From Aulostomus chinensis (lineage: Eukaryota; Chordata; Actinopteri; Syngnathiformes; Aulostomidae): a DNA stretch of 64,000 nt. The translations under genes and the position numbers were made by a program. Positions 1 through 12,353 of the stretch are shown piece after piece. The DNA lies in contig JBBMOA010000019.1 of assembly GCA_037954235.1 (NCBI GenBank), positions 9,300,805-9,364,804 of the forward strand, read 5' to 3'. The notes below the pieces were generated by a model. The model was not told the origin of the DNA, searched no databases, and was given only the letters and a program-made list of their open reading frames with translations. Each line of letters opens with the position of its first letter. The stretch's first letter is position 1.

Positions 1-2869
1 TAGCACCTATTCAATAACATGTCCAACATACAATCATGTTATTTCCTATTTTCGTGTTTTTTTCTATACGTATCGCTCCCTGAAAGTCTGCCACTTCATC
101 TTGCCTTCTCCACGTGCTGCATCATTTATTAGTCATAGCCTCCAGCTGCAGAGAAACAGAAAGCATGAGGAGGCAGGATGTGACTATGTAATACTCCTCC
201 TTCTATCTTTTCACGCCAGAAAATCCTTCCATTCTTAGATTATCGTCTCATCTGCACCTTTTAGACAGATTTATTTATTTATTTGTTGTTTTTTTTTTTG
301 CTGCATACTATAACAGGAACGTTTGGAACATCGCGTTTTAATTTGTATTTTTCGAGTCATCGTGTGGTTATACGTGCAGGCCTCCTTCATTTAATCTTTG
401 GAATATTGCAATGTAAAATGCATTCTTACTTCAATGGTTATACACTTAATCACACAACACCTCACAAAGTTATGTAACAGCTCGTGAAAGCAAACCAAAG
501 TAACATATACGGTTACGTTCCCTTCAAAGTTTCCAGTAAGAAACAAAATCGCAGATGCGCAGATAGAAAAGGAGTCGCACCCACACTGTAATGTCTTGAT
601 CACCTGTGTTGCTGTCACAGAAGGACGTGGATGGACAACCCTGACAACGCAGCCCACAACTTGTCCGCCCAGGCTCGGTTCTTGCGACATGGACTAACAA
701 ATAACCATACCGTCTGCAGTCTACGGTAACCTGGTGAAGACAAAGTTTAGTAGCTCCTGACTTGCTGCTGAAGAACTCATGTTAACTTTTGTGGAGTAAA
801 TACAGCCGTAAGGAGAATTAACAGTGTTGGAGATGGAACAGGAATGGAGACGTTTCTCCGTGGCAGTCTTCTGATTGGATATGGCGAGTGAAGGCGTCAC
901 ATATTTGGTTACACCGATTGGCTGAAGGAGCTGGTCGTACCCTCCCATAGCTGTAAATAGGAAGTGACCCAGATGCAACTTTGGGATCTTGATGGTTTCA
1001 CCAGGTTACAGTGCTCATTTGAGTTAAATAAATACAAGCAAGTCTTGATGCTAAGGATTGTTTGCCAACCTAAGTACTTTTAAGGGTTTGGTGTGAATTA
1101 TGGACCTAAAATCAATCAGTCCAAAATTTTAGTGTGTAAAAGAAACATCTGCAGAGGAGCAATGACGTCACTCCTGCAACGCGTTCGTGCCCAACAAACG
1201 ACGATGCCAAGTCAAAAAATGTAGTTGTGCTTTTCAAAACTTTATGCAGGCCATGCTGTCTGCAATATTTTTGATGTGAAATGCAAACTTGATCCTGGCA
1301 ACACATCTAAGCTGAGGAAACGCCAGATCAAACACAAAATATATATCTAGTTGAATAATGAGCTGTATATGACAGCCTGAAAGACGAGTACCCTGAAGCA
1401 GCTGCAGCTCATCTTAGCAACAGGCCTGGAAATGGAGTTGGACTTGTTTTTCACAAGTGAAATTACATTCTTTTTATTATTGAGAAAATTAAGTAGCCCA
1501 AAAAAAAAAAAAAGAGACATTTGGGTACTGGCACCAAAGTCCAGGTAGCAGACGTGGTTCAAATGTGAACTCATGGTGTTTTTGGTAAGAAGAAGTCTCA
1601 CATCGAAATTATTCTTCAGAGTTTAAGTTTGCAATCAATGCAAGACCTCTAAAATTGAAAAGCGCGAGAAAGAGTTTGTAGCTGGGGACAAAAGGGCCCC
1701 AAATCACAAAAACAACACTTCAGTCTCTTGTCACTCCTGCATGGTTGATATACTTTTTGAATTTCTTCTCAAGACTTACAATTTTCCCTAAATGGTGTGG
1801 GAATTATACTTTTCCTGTTTGGATCTCAAGCTTTGCCTCTTAATAACTGGAAGTAACACCAACTTTGCAAGTGTTTTTGCATTGTTGGAGTTCTTGGAGC
1901 AATTATTTTACCAAAGAAAACAAAAACAAAAACCCAAAACAGACAATTATAAAGAATAAAATAGTTTAAAAAGGAGGCTCTAAGTTGTTATCTTCGTCAC
2001 ATCCTGGATTTTGGTTGCTGTTGTGAGTAAACGTGGTAAATAATAATAATCCATTATAGTTCCCCAACCACAACTGAGGTTTGCCCTCGGTTTAATTTTG
2101 CTACTTGTGGGGAAGAATTATACGTGCAGGGGTGCAAAGTACGGCACAGTCAGCACACCGCTGCTCGCGACCACTACTGCCCCTCCGTCTAGACGTTAGA
2201 GCATGTCCATATGGAGATGTTTAAAAAGCTCATTAGCCGGCCTACTTGAAATACAGTTGCAGTGACGCTTGTCCATAAAAACACAAAGTAGAGTGGTTTC
2301 TGCAGTGGTATAAACCAGGTTGAGGCATCGAGCCCCCAGGACTCACAACCATTTGGCACAAGCCTTCAATTCACCAAGGATGACTGAAACTGCGTATACG
2401 TTCCAAAAAAGGAATGAGGAAAGAAATTATTTCTTAGAGGATTTTTGGAATCTATTCCTTGAGGTAGTCTGATCCATCTGGGTAAGGAAGAGTGGAAAAA
2501 TGTCTGGTAAGGTGAATGGGATATGGCCCATTGGAAGAAAAATGGTTTGGTCTCATTTAAAAGAATGAAGGTGACCCAAGGCTTGCTTTGGGGCAGGGAA
2601 TGTCATTCCCTGTGTGTTAGAACTGAATTTTTAAGTTGTTGAACTCGTTGAACTTAAACTAATACCCTCCTTCCCTGACTTGCAACAAACTCAGCTGATA
2701 AATAAAGGTGTAGACTTAAAATATGTCCATACACATCCAACACCTACTGTAGAGGCAAGTCCAGCTCTATGCTGGCATGAGAGAACAACAGGAACATTTG
2801 CACAAAATAAAGCACGTTCTCCATTTACGTAAGCACACCAAAACCTCCTAAGTTCTGGAGCCTATCCCA
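1..2869. other. Intergenic, no gene seen
   Basis: No open frame in this stretch shows a recognisable domain, and none has convincing flanking splice sites. Only short A/T runs (for example poly-A near 1,501-1,514) interrupt otherwise ordinary AT-rich sequence. It lies downstream of the znf618 3' end. Confidence 0.5.
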
Positions 2870-3147
2870 GCAGCTTTCGGGCAAGAGGTGGGGTTCACCC
2901 TGGACGAGTCACCAGTCCATCACAGGGCCAAGACATAGAGACAGACAACCATTCACACTCACAGCCACACCTACGGTCAATTTAGAGTATCAATCAGCCT
3001 CATCCCCTCTTGATGTCTTTGGACTGTGGGTGGAAGCTGGAGTACCAGAGAGAACCCACACAGGAACAGGGAGAACATGCAGGCTTGAACCCAGAACCTT
3101 CTTGCTGTGAGGCGACAGTGCTGACCACTGCACCACCATGCCGCCCC
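2870..3147 (-). repeat. tRNA-headed SINE, minus orientation
   Basis: Read on the minus strand, this begins with a tRNA-like head: an A-box-like TGGTGCAGTGG, then a B-box-like GGGTTCAAGCC about 40 nt later. The body that follows (TCTCCCTGTTCCTGTGTGGG, then a TCCAAAGACATCA block) is common in teleost genomes. It ends in a CTGGTGACTCGTCCAGGG / GGGATAGGCTCCAG tail. Another part of the same body is at 49.1 kb, and related tails occur at 26.3 and 61.6 kb. The one open frame here (2,990-3,175) is an artefact of the repeat. No target duplication was found. The family name is not assigned. Confidence 0.75.
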
Positions 3148-3249
3148 TCAATTTAATGTTACATGCTATAATCAATATTTTACATTAATCATGGATCCAA
3201 TAACCTAATGTTTGTCAAAAGTGTAGAAAACCACTGTAGAATCATCACC

Positions 3250-3550
3250 TAAATCTGCAGTGGCACGGTGCTACGTAGCTTTAGCATCTCTTTACTAATT
3301 GTTTTGATTTCACAACAAATGCTTCACTCTCACCGCTCTCAACCTTGTTTCCAGATGCATCAGGCAGACGTTTACAGCAAAAACACTCACCAAATCCACT
3401 GCACACTGTCTACCAAGTGCAAATTAGCAGTTAGCCACTAGTTTATGTGCTTGAGGGAGCATTTAGCAGCTAACGAGTCAGAGACACCCCCCCCCCCCCC
3501 CCCAGAATTGGTGGAGAGAAAAACAGATCTAAAGAGAAAGTGATTTTGAA
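3250..3550. repeat. Probable teleost interspersed repeat with poly-C tract
   Basis: The stretch carries AGCATTTAGCAGCTAACGAG, a 17-nt C run at about 3,487-3,503, and TTGGTGGAGAGAAAAACAGA. From memory these blocks recur together in teleost genomes. No terminal inverted repeats or target duplication are visible, so class and boundaries are uncertain. Confidence 0.35.
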
Positions 3551-4444
3551 GGCAAGTTTCACAGGTTTTTTCTCACACCCTCAGCGGCCAAAAAACAAAA
3601 ACAAAACTATTATTTGAAAATGACGATGGTGGGTCAAAATGACATCTATCACCTCGACAACGATGACAACCCCCTACTCATATTTCATGCATGATATGAG
3701 ATGAATTAAAACACTCTGCACACATACACCGGCTGCATGAAGCTGCGCAGATGCTGTTTGGGGATGAATCAAATTTGACAGCAGTGACCACAGAGTAGCG
3801 CAGTTATACAGTGAAGCACTACAGACCAAAAACCACAAACATTCCAGATGAGAGATAGAGAACAACAGTACACCACCATTTAATTGGTCTCAAAGTGGAC
3901 ATAAACGTTGCCTCATCCTTTAGCTCACTTTCTCCTACAGGAAACACCTGCAACGAGGAGGTCAGGAAGTCAGCGTATCATGTACATTGGACATTTTGAA
4001 ATTATAGCAAGAGGAGGACAATTACCACTGGATGTCCATGTCATATATAGTTCTGTATTTGCTACTGAGCTGAACTCAAACTACATCCACAATGTTGGAC
4101 AAACCCAACAAAAGAGTCTGTCAACATTCCCTCAAGTATTCTTTGTACTCATATCTGAAAGCTTCAGCATTATTAAAGTTTACCCTTTATTGATACAACC
4201 AAACCTCATCGCTCAATAGCTTTGATGTCATGTGTTTAATTCACAAAGCATATTTACACTCATCTTAAGAATCAAAGGTCAAATATGCGACAAATTTTCC
4301 CCAAGCAGAGAGTGGCATTCACAATGAGTGACACTGTGTATGAGTGACACAAGGAGATGGTTGATGGAGGTGTGTTTACCTGTAAGCAGGCATGGAAATA
4401 CCCACGCAAGTTAGGAGGGAGACTGTGTTTAAGGGACCACACCA
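3551..4444. other. Intergenic, no gene seen
   Basis: Only short unsupported open frames occur (for example 3,908-4,219 plus). None has a domain or splice context. Nothing else stands out. Confidence 0.4.
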
Positions 4445-4975
4445 GCATTTTGGGAAATATGCTTGTATGCCATCCTCCTCAGAGCAATACAAGAGGACAG
4501 ACCCTGTGCTCCGTGCTCGTATTAGGGAGCTGAAACGCATAGTGAGCTAGGTAGCTTAGCGTAATGAATAGCGGATGGGCTGTGTAATGCAGCTCCAAAA
4601 GAAATCAACAGTTCTTCTCTGTAATGGTCTTTGCCTACCGTACATCAATAGAAACAGCATTGTTATAAAAATGTAAAATATAATTTTGGAATTGCCACGA
4701 ATAACATGACACAGCACCTAAAAATTTTAGCTAGCCTTAACAAAATGGTTGTGAAGCGCAACTGATGCTACTAAACATGGCTGACTTTGTTAGAGGATGA
4801 TGAGGGTTACTTCTAGATATACAAAGATCCAAAACCTTAGCTTTCTGAACTGAATTACGCAGGTTTCGAAGCTGAGCAGGCAAGATAGAGTTATGCTAGC
4901 CTGCCCGTCCACTAACTTTCATTATGCTAAGCTAACTAGCAGTTTGTGGGTCTCTGTAGGTCTGGGCTCCCCAGA
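4445..4975. repeat. Decayed teleost repeat with GCTTAGC / GCTAAGC ends
   Basis: The left side reads CATTTTGGGAAATATGCTTG, followed by AGCTAGGTAGCTTAGCGTAA. The right side reads CATTATGCTAAGCTAACTAG, which is roughly the reverse complement of the inner left motif. Copies with a TTAGCTTAGCATAA core after a TTTTGGGAAAT start are a recurrent fish-genome repeat. This copy is heavily diverged and codes for nothing. The class is unknown. Confidence 0.4.
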
Positions 4976-5645
4976 AGAGTGATGGGTAACTATCTTCTTG
5001 CAAAAAAAAAAAAAGTATTTCTCAAAAGGTTGATGTGTTCCTATAAGTTTTTAAGCAACTGTGTGTTAAAGTATGTTGATTAGCCTCACAGATGGAATGC
5101 AGTGTTTCTCCTGGTGTCTCAGTCTGAATTTTAACTTCCCTCCTTCGCATGAATCGCCTCATGGTGCAGCATGAGAAAGTAGAGGTGCAGTTCGAAATGA
5201 CTACGACCCAGAGAAAAATGGGTGGAATGTCTAGCATTTGGTCGGTAAACAGCATTAATGCGGAGGACTTTCTAAAGAACCTGCGCTCTTTGGGCGTGTC
5301 GTAAATAATCAAAGTCCTCCATGTGGAGTATTCAAACAACATATTTGTTGACACACTGTGTCGCGTAGGATGTAGTGTATATTTTACTCTGGCTGGGAAA
5401 GAAACCCTAATGTGTTTAGCGCAATGGTAAAGTCAGTAAGCAGAAAAACACATGCTACAGCACAAGTAAACAATGCATAATGCTACATCGAGATGAGCAA
5501 ACAATGGGAACATGCTGATTTGCAGTCAACAATGCAATGCCGCACCTTAATGTGTCTGGGCCAAACAATGCAAAAGCCGATTATGCAAATTGGGGTTATC
5601 GAGGGCACTGCAATGTAACAATGGCACCAAGTTTATTGAGCTGGG

Positions 5646-5654
5646 CTGTGTGTA

Positions 5655-5691
<37 letters not shown>

Positions 5692-5700
5692 CCGTGTGTG
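5646..5700. repeat. (TG)n microsatellite
   Basis: An almost uninterrupted TG dinucleotide run with two TA variants near its left end and a CCC interruption near 5,691. Confidence 0.95.
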
Positions 5701-6158
5701 TAAGCTACTCATTCCCTCGGGTTTCTTTTTCCCTGCAGATGCCCTTCCCAAAACCCCTTGTCCTACGGTCTCTGTTCTGAAACCTCATTATAGGGTCTGC
5801 TGTCAATCAGTAGGTCAAGGGTCATGGCAGAGGATCAACTTGATCAATACACCCCTTGCCCGATCAATGTCTTTCCATTTCCACCAATTAGAAGAAGGGA
5901 GATGAGACAAATAATGCCAGAAATAATTAGGAGGGGGAAGAACAGAAGGAAACAAGCCCACCTTGCTGAGCAGATCCCAGAAGTGACTTCATTTTCATTC
6001 GTTCAGAATGACATTGTCAAGGACTAGGACACTGATGAGGGGAGTGCGTCATGGTGATTCACCTGTAATGCCCTTGGGTCCTGCTGTGTTTGCTCCAGAT
6101 CTGAGACACCTTGTGAGAGATTTAGATCTCTAGCTGGCGTAGGGGATCAGTTCCCGAT

Positions 6159-6161
<3 letters not shown>

Positions 6162-6219
<58 letters not shown>
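6162..6219. repeat. (AC)n microsatellite
   Basis: About 29 perfect AC units. A poly-G run follows at about 6,282-6,293. Confidence 0.97.
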
Positions 6220-6221
<2 letters not shown>

Positions 6222-6530
6222 CATCTTCTTTAGTAGCAGTGATCTTTTTAAGTATTGTAAAAAGTATAAATTGAATCAGCTGGGGGGGGGGGGAATTAAG
6301 CTTTATGATTACAAAAGCCATTTAGTTATAAAACACCTCATTTCATATATCCAAATTACAAGACACAAACAGTCTGGCTTCATTTCCTTTTAGCAATTGT
6401 ATAGTTAAGGAAATTGAAATTATCCATTAGCTTTGATTATCAAACTTAATAAATGGGTCATTTCTCAGTATCCCCTCAAATTAAAATTGCCCAGTGTGTA
6501 TTTTCAATTGAGTGGCGGCTTCTGTGCCAA

Positions 6531-6558
6531 GGAATTATTCTCCCTGAGGAATAATTCC
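6531..6558. other. Short perfect hairpin in AT-rich DNA
   Basis: GGAATTATTC is followed by an 8-nt loop and its exact reverse complement GAATAATTCC. The surroundings (6,400-6,640) are AT-rich with homeobox-type cores (ATTA, TAAT), as often seen in non-coding regulatory DNA. The function is unknown. Confidence 0.5.
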
Positions 6559-9537
6559 AGCCACAAAGTAGTTACAAATCATGGAAATGAGATGATGGAA
6601 TATAGAATAGAGCAGCACTCAATGCTAAATCATTAAAAATGTACTTTCTTTACCTCCGCTCCGGAGACACGCCTTACATTATATTAGTTGGCTGAGATCC
6701 AAGCATAAAGACATGACCAGGGCTGGTCTGTGGTAAAAAGATCATTCTTTTAAAACTAAAGGGCAATATCCTAACAATACAGTCATGACATGTGGCAATA
6801 AAACAGATTTAAAAGGTTTGTAACACAATTTGAATGCTCTAAAATCAGGCGGAGCAATATACTTAAGTGATGACACTTGGACTGCCAGAAGAAATAAATC
6901 ACTCGTAAAAAAAACTGCTGCCATTTCATGTCTGTGTTCACCAAAGAAAATACAGATGCTTCAATTCCAAAACATCTTATACACGTTTTAGCAAGAAAAA
7001 TATGACTTATTTTAATTCAATGAGCCAAAATCTGAATTCACACCTTTTTAGATTTATCAAAAAAAAGGAACAGGAAAGAATAACTGTTTGAAGTCCCCGA
7101 AGAGGTGTTAATACGTCTTCTCACAGTAAAAATAGAGAGAAGAGAGAGGAAATAGAAGAACAAACAGGTCATGAACTGGATTTAGATTTACTACATTTAC
7201 AAGTACATGATAGACAGCTTAGTGAGATGTCAACTCAGCCGTAGGGACGACAACTCTTGTGCTAGGGGGAAAAAAACAGAAATTTGAGTAAAAGGAAGAC
7301 TGTGCAGACTCTTTGGAGGAGGAATGATAGAAGGAGCAGAAATAGTTTCTTTTTTCTTAGAGATTTATCAGCCAATAACACAGTTTCATGCAGAATTTGT
7401 GCCAAAAAAAACAACAACCCAAAAACAAATGAAAAAGGAAGAAACATGCAGAAATGAATCCCTAAATCCCACAATACATTGCAAGGGTGTATAGTTCAGC
7501 TCGGATATGTCTTCCTCCCTCATCGTTGTCTTCAGCTGGCTGAAATTGCATTGTCAGGCTTGGATGCGCTGGCCGGATCATGACAGCGTTAAATAAATAA
7601 TAACGGTGAGAGATCAGGGGGACATCGCTGAAGGGCTATTTATATCCACAGAACAAATTTAACCTTGACCTCCTTTTCCACAGTGACCACACTTGCCCTC
7701 CTGAAGCCAAGAGTCAAACATCATATTTTCACACTTCCCCGTCATTCCATAACTCGGACTTGGATATGAAATATTCAAATGCTGCTCTACCTCGGAAATT
7801 CCTCATCACATACTTCACAGAATGCGTGCGCTTTGATTCGGGGAGGATGTTGGCAGCACCTGTGTGCTAGTACATAGGGGGAGTGCAAAAACACCTGGAC
7901 ACTCATCCTTCGTGCCAGTGAAAGCGTCATTGTGCAAATCATATTTCATCTTCTGTGGCTTTGGGCAGAAACTCTGAGAGATGCACGATTTTCTGAGAGA
8001 AGAGTGAATCAGTGTATGGTGTGCGTGTGTGTGGATATATATGCGTGCCTGCGCAGATGTGCAGAGGGAGCCGAGCAGGCAGGTGAACAGACAGATGCAC
8101 TGGGTGCCTGTGAGGTCAGGGGCTAGGTGGAGTGTTAGCAGGAACGACACCTGACAGCAACTGGGTGGATGCACCCTGGCAGTTCTGTACATTCACGTCA
8201 CTCCTGATAAAAGTCAGCACCTGCTGAGCAGGAGAAACTACAGCACCGGTGCCGTCGGGTCCTCCATACAGGACAAGGAGAGGATGAGAACACTTCCTTC
8301 CGCCTGTCCTTCCTTGTCCCTCTATCGCTCACTGAGCAGACAAGTCAGGACAGCTGTGATGGCTACTGGTTGGACAGGGGTGAAGGTGCCAACCTTGTCA
8401 GTGCCAGAGGTGGGAGCAAAGCTGCATGACACCACCTGATTTGGGCTTGGAAAACGAAACCTGGATGCCTGTTTTAGTTGAGTAACAGCCAAGGGCGAAG
8501 GGAAGTCTACAGAACTTTCTCTGTAGCTGTAAATTGAGCTGGACGGCTACGAGTGGGCCGCTAAGCTTAACAGCCAGTTTCAGGCTTCTTTTTTGAAATG
8601 GTGAAGGAGCACAAGTAGCTGAGTAAATGAACATACATTACAGGGCTACATAGTAGCTCATTGATTTACAGCTGTCACCTTGACTCACTTTGGGTTTTTT
8701 TTTTTAATGTTTTATGTTTCCCAGCTGTCAGTGATTTCCTGCGGTGCTCTGGGAAATCCAAACTTACAAATCCTTCAGTTCGTAAACTATAAAAGAACCA
8801 GTATATATTCATCTAAATGTTTGTCTGCTATCCATTTAGAGGAAATCCTAACCTATACCACCTGCTGCCATGCGCTTTGGTGTGAATCTTAGCGGGAAAT
8901 TGTGGTCTCTACGTCTTGGACAACAGAAGTGAGGTGATGAACACAAAGCCTTCTCTCATTGTTGAGTTGGACTCCAGGACTTCCAGTTATGTCTTCCTAA
9001 TGGTTTTTGAGTCAAAAACAACTGCTGGTGAGGAGAAGTTAAAAACGTACTTATATTCTTGTCCAAGCTGCTCCTTGAATCTACTAGAACTTTTATGTAG
9101 TGTGCAGCTCAATACTGCACAGGTGATACTGCAGTTGATAAAAAGCCAGACACTGCCACCTAGTGTTCTTCTACCTGTACATACAGGGAATCCTTCTCTT
9201 CATCTATGTTTGAGACAAAAATCAAGAATTTGGACAATGGCATTCAGAAAATCTATTTACACAAAACAGCCCATGTTTCCTATGTTGTTCTACAGTCCCA
9301 AAATGCTTCCTATTATCTTAATTTCCTCCATGAAAAGCAAATCTGCAACTTTTCCATAAACGCTTGTCCAGTGGGTGAGTTGTTTTCCCCACTTTTTGCT
9401 TACATAAATAACTGTGATGAGTGCCAGCTCACAAACACTTGGAGCTATGAGCAAAAACAAACTTAGCATCTCGCTTTCGTCATAGCTCCTAGAAAAACGT
9501 CACCTTCAGAGGCGGGGTGCGGTGGACAGATGAAGTT

Positions 9538-9556
9538 TGTGTGTGTGTGTGTGTGT
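9538..9556. repeat. (TG)n microsatellite
   Basis: A short perfect TG run. Its translation makes the valine/cysteine-rich false open frames seen around here. Confidence 0.9.
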
Positions 9557-9897
9557 ATAGAGGTTGGTGGGGCTCTGCAGGAAGCACACTTGAGACACAT
9601 GCTGAAATTGAGGCTGTGCTACGTAGCTCTTGTGGAGGCACTGGTGGCAGAGAAGAGAGCGTTTCTGCATGGCTGCAAACAGTTGCACCTTGGGGGCCGA
9701 CTGACCCGGGTACGAGGGGAGGGAAGGGAAAAAAAATAACAGCAGGCTGTGATGAACACTTGCTTCCTTCCCTCTTTGTCTTTCGATGTCGCCCTGTCCG
9801 TGGCCCCTGGGGAGCAACTGCACGCACCTCAAAGCAGGCCCTGTGTATTCACTCTCCATTTGTGGGTCTTTAATCGCACTGCCCTTATGTAAGCCCC

Positions 9898-9914
9898 CAC
9901 CACCACCACCACCA

Positions 9915-9954
<40 letters not shown>
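9898..9954. repeat. Compound (CCA)n(CA)n microsatellite
   Basis: About six CCA units pass directly into about 19 CA units. Open frames over it are low-complexity artefacts (poly-Pro/His/Thr or Val/Cys/Gly). Confidence 0.95.
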
Positions 9955-9958
<4 letters not shown>

Positions 9959-10154
9959 CCCTACATTTTTGACCTCTCAGCCACTGTGGAAAGCTCTGCT
10001 TCATTTCTCTCTGGGTGGGAGTCCTCTTCCAATCTCAAATAAGCAAGCAGTCTCACTTTTACAGGAAAAGTGGTCAAATAACCTCTTGAAATAAATAGAG
10101 AAACAGTTTTTCTAAACTACGCCTCGAATGAAAACTACTTCCATCCCAGAATGC

Positions 10155-10169
10155 GGGGGGGGGGGGGGG
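10155..10169. repeat. Poly-G run
   Basis: Fifteen consecutive G followed by TGAAGGGGGG. It lies just beyond the proposed end of the znf618 transcript. Confidence 0.9.
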
Positions 10170-10342
10170 TGAAGGGGGGCACACACTTAATTTTAGTTTC
10201 ACTCTAAAGCCCTTGTGTACACATTTCAGCAGGAATAAACTCAACTTTTATGGTATCTAAATACTTTCCCTCCAGCGCTCCTCCTCTCTCTCGCCAACCG
10301 TTCCTCCAAATACAAGTACACGCTTTTGACACAGATTTGGAG

Positions 10343-10348
10343 TTTATT
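10343..10348 (-). terminator. znf618: Candidate poly(A) signal of znf618
   Basis: On the minus strand this reads AATAAA. The next 40 nt of the same strand hold a GT-rich stretch (CTGTGTC, GCGTGTACTTGTATTTGG), as expected downstream of a cleavage site. Other AATAAA hexamers occur earlier in the proposed 3' UTR (about 14,294 and 13,690), so shorter transcripts are possible. Use of this site is inferred from sequence only. Confidence 0.45.
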
Positions 10349-11053
10349 CACACATCACATACTACAGTGGGTAATGTATTCAAGAAACATTGAACAGCGC
10401 TGCCATATATGACACAGGAAAACAAAACCAAAAAAAAAGACACTGAACCCTTTCTTCGCCATTATATAATATAAAAATAGTGTTGCTACAAAAGTATAAA
10501 TTAGGCTTACTAATAAGACAACTCAGATCTGGATCTACACAGGAATCGGCTGCCAAAGTGCGATAAAAAAGACAAATGAATCGAATCAACATTTGTTTTT
10601 TTCTTCTTTTTTTGCATTTAACAGAGTATAAAAAGGAAGAAACGCCTGTAAAATAGGATGAAAGCAACACATATTTCTTAACCTGAAATGATAATGCAGA
10701 CTATAATTCATTAAAACAGAACAGATCTCCGTGTTAGCATTCTTATACCATATTATACAATTGAACTTTTATTATCTGAATAAGTTAAAATCCTGAAACA
10801 ATAAAACTTACAGCTGATTCAGTTTTTCTAGTAACAGTATCTAAGTTGAGTTTTTCTATTATATCAAAAACCTTTGAAATGCTACTGTAGAAAAAAGAGG
10901 TATAATGTTATTGGTGCTCCCTACTGTATCTCTGAAATGAAGGCGCCCCCTTGTGGCATACAAACAGCAGTTCTCTTGTATTTACATAATGCATCCTCTG
11001 AAAACGGATGATGTCGTCAACTCATAAATACCAACCCATGATCAGCATCACTA

Positions 11054-11105
11054 ACCCCCCCCCCACCCCCACCCCCGCCAATCACAAGCACCCCCCCCCA
11101 CCCCC
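11054..11105 (-). promoter_or_regulatory. G-rich tract in znf618 3' UTR (possible RNA G-quadruplex)
   Basis: The plus strand shows several C runs of five to nine. On the minus strand, which is the transcribed sense, these become at least five G runs of five or more within about 52 nt, enough for a G-quadruplex. Folding and function are inferred. Confidence 0.45.
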
Positions 11106-12353
11106 AAAAGGGTTGCTTATCTGACTTGAGTATTTTGAGTCACCATGATTCACTTCCACGTCATGAAGAACACTGGCTTATAACTTTATATATCAGTATT
11201 CTTATTAAAAAGCATGCATATCTTAGATATAGTTCTCATTAAATCAACAACAAAACAAAAAAAGAAGAATGCTAATCAAAATTAAGTTGACATATTTATG
11301 TCAACAATGGCATTTTGTCCCAGAGCATATCCTATTTAAAATACGTATTTAAAAACTGTCATAAAAATCCCTTCATCTGATTGCTGCTTCAGTAACAAAC
11401 TTAAAACCACAGTATTTTGAATATTTCTCAGAAAATTTTGCAAGAGCAGCTGATTTCCAATCTTTTGATCACAATATTACCCTTTGAGTATTGAGGTAAA
11501 ACACTGGATTGGTATTGAAAAGATTTAAAATGTCATTTACAGATATTTTTTTTCTCCATCTCTACCAAAATATAAATGAGATAAATCAGTCTAAAATAAA
11601 ATCAGTATATAGATATAGATTCCTAGAATGGAAATGATCACCATAGAATGATGTACGTCTCGGTCAAGTCATTCTCCATTTACTCTACAGAGGTAAAACT
11701 GATCAACGGCTTTTTTTTTTCCTTTTTTTTTAAAGTTAATGACCAAATTAAGAAACAGTAAGAAATGAAAGAGAAGGAGGCATTTATGAAACTTAATAGA
11801 AGCCAGATGGAGGTAAAGATGCAGAAAGTCTAATAAAAACCACTCGTATAGTAGTGAAACACAAGATTAGACCTTTGATGGACATAATTTAAGCATTTCA
11901 GACATTTTAATCAATTCTATAAAAAGCTGAATCATTTCATTAAATAAAACCTGCGTTCACGCCGAGTCTTGACTCATCTGTTCTTGGCTTTACACTAGAC
12001 CGTCCCAGCCAGATGCCCTTAAAAAGTCCAGTGTGAGGTGTGTGCTGATGTCCTATCCTAAATGATCAGTCGGATTAGTTTTCCGTTTGCCAAAATTCAC
12101 CTGCAATAAACTCCCACAAGAGTGACCAATAACCCTCGATCAGAGCGATCGATCGATAAGGGTGATGCCTCGGTTACATCCCCGTGTTCAAGTACAGTGT
12201 TTCTATTGGCTGTCTGTGCACAGAGGCAGAGTCAGAGCTGAAAAAAAAGGAAAATGGAGAGAACATGAGTACCAGAGTCACATGACTGAGTTTGTCCATG
12301 GTACAAGCTTTGATAGAAATGTGACTGGAATGGCGCCTGCGGAAGAGGACTGC

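Larger units (their letters stand above)
4976..10324. other. Intergenic with microsatellites, no gene seen
   Basis: Many short open frames occur, several inside CA/TG repeats (5.6, 6.2 and 9.5-9.95 kb). None has a recognisable protein domain. The longest, about 147 aa at 8,916-9,359 plus, has biased Ser/Leu composition and no splice context, so I treat it as chance. One tidy short hairpin occurs at 6,531-6,558. Confidence 0.45.

Noticed and set aside
3085..3147. tRNA gene suggested by A- and B-box-like words
   Set aside because: No cloverleaf can be drawn; the words belong to a SINE head followed by a SINE body.
5022..5354. 110-codon minus-strand frame with KERRFFRKSSALMLF, considered as a decayed LINE-1 ORF1 fragment
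   Set aside because: Only a faint resemblance in a few residues, no neighbouring LINE sequence, no tail.
8916..9359. 147-codon plus-strand open frame
   Set aside because: No recognisable motif, overlapped by another frame of similar quality, no promoter or splice evidence.
9506..9952. Long frames on both strands across 9.5-9.95 kb
   Set aside because: Created by TG and CCA/CA repeats; composition is Val/Cys/Gly or Pro/His/Thr low complexity.
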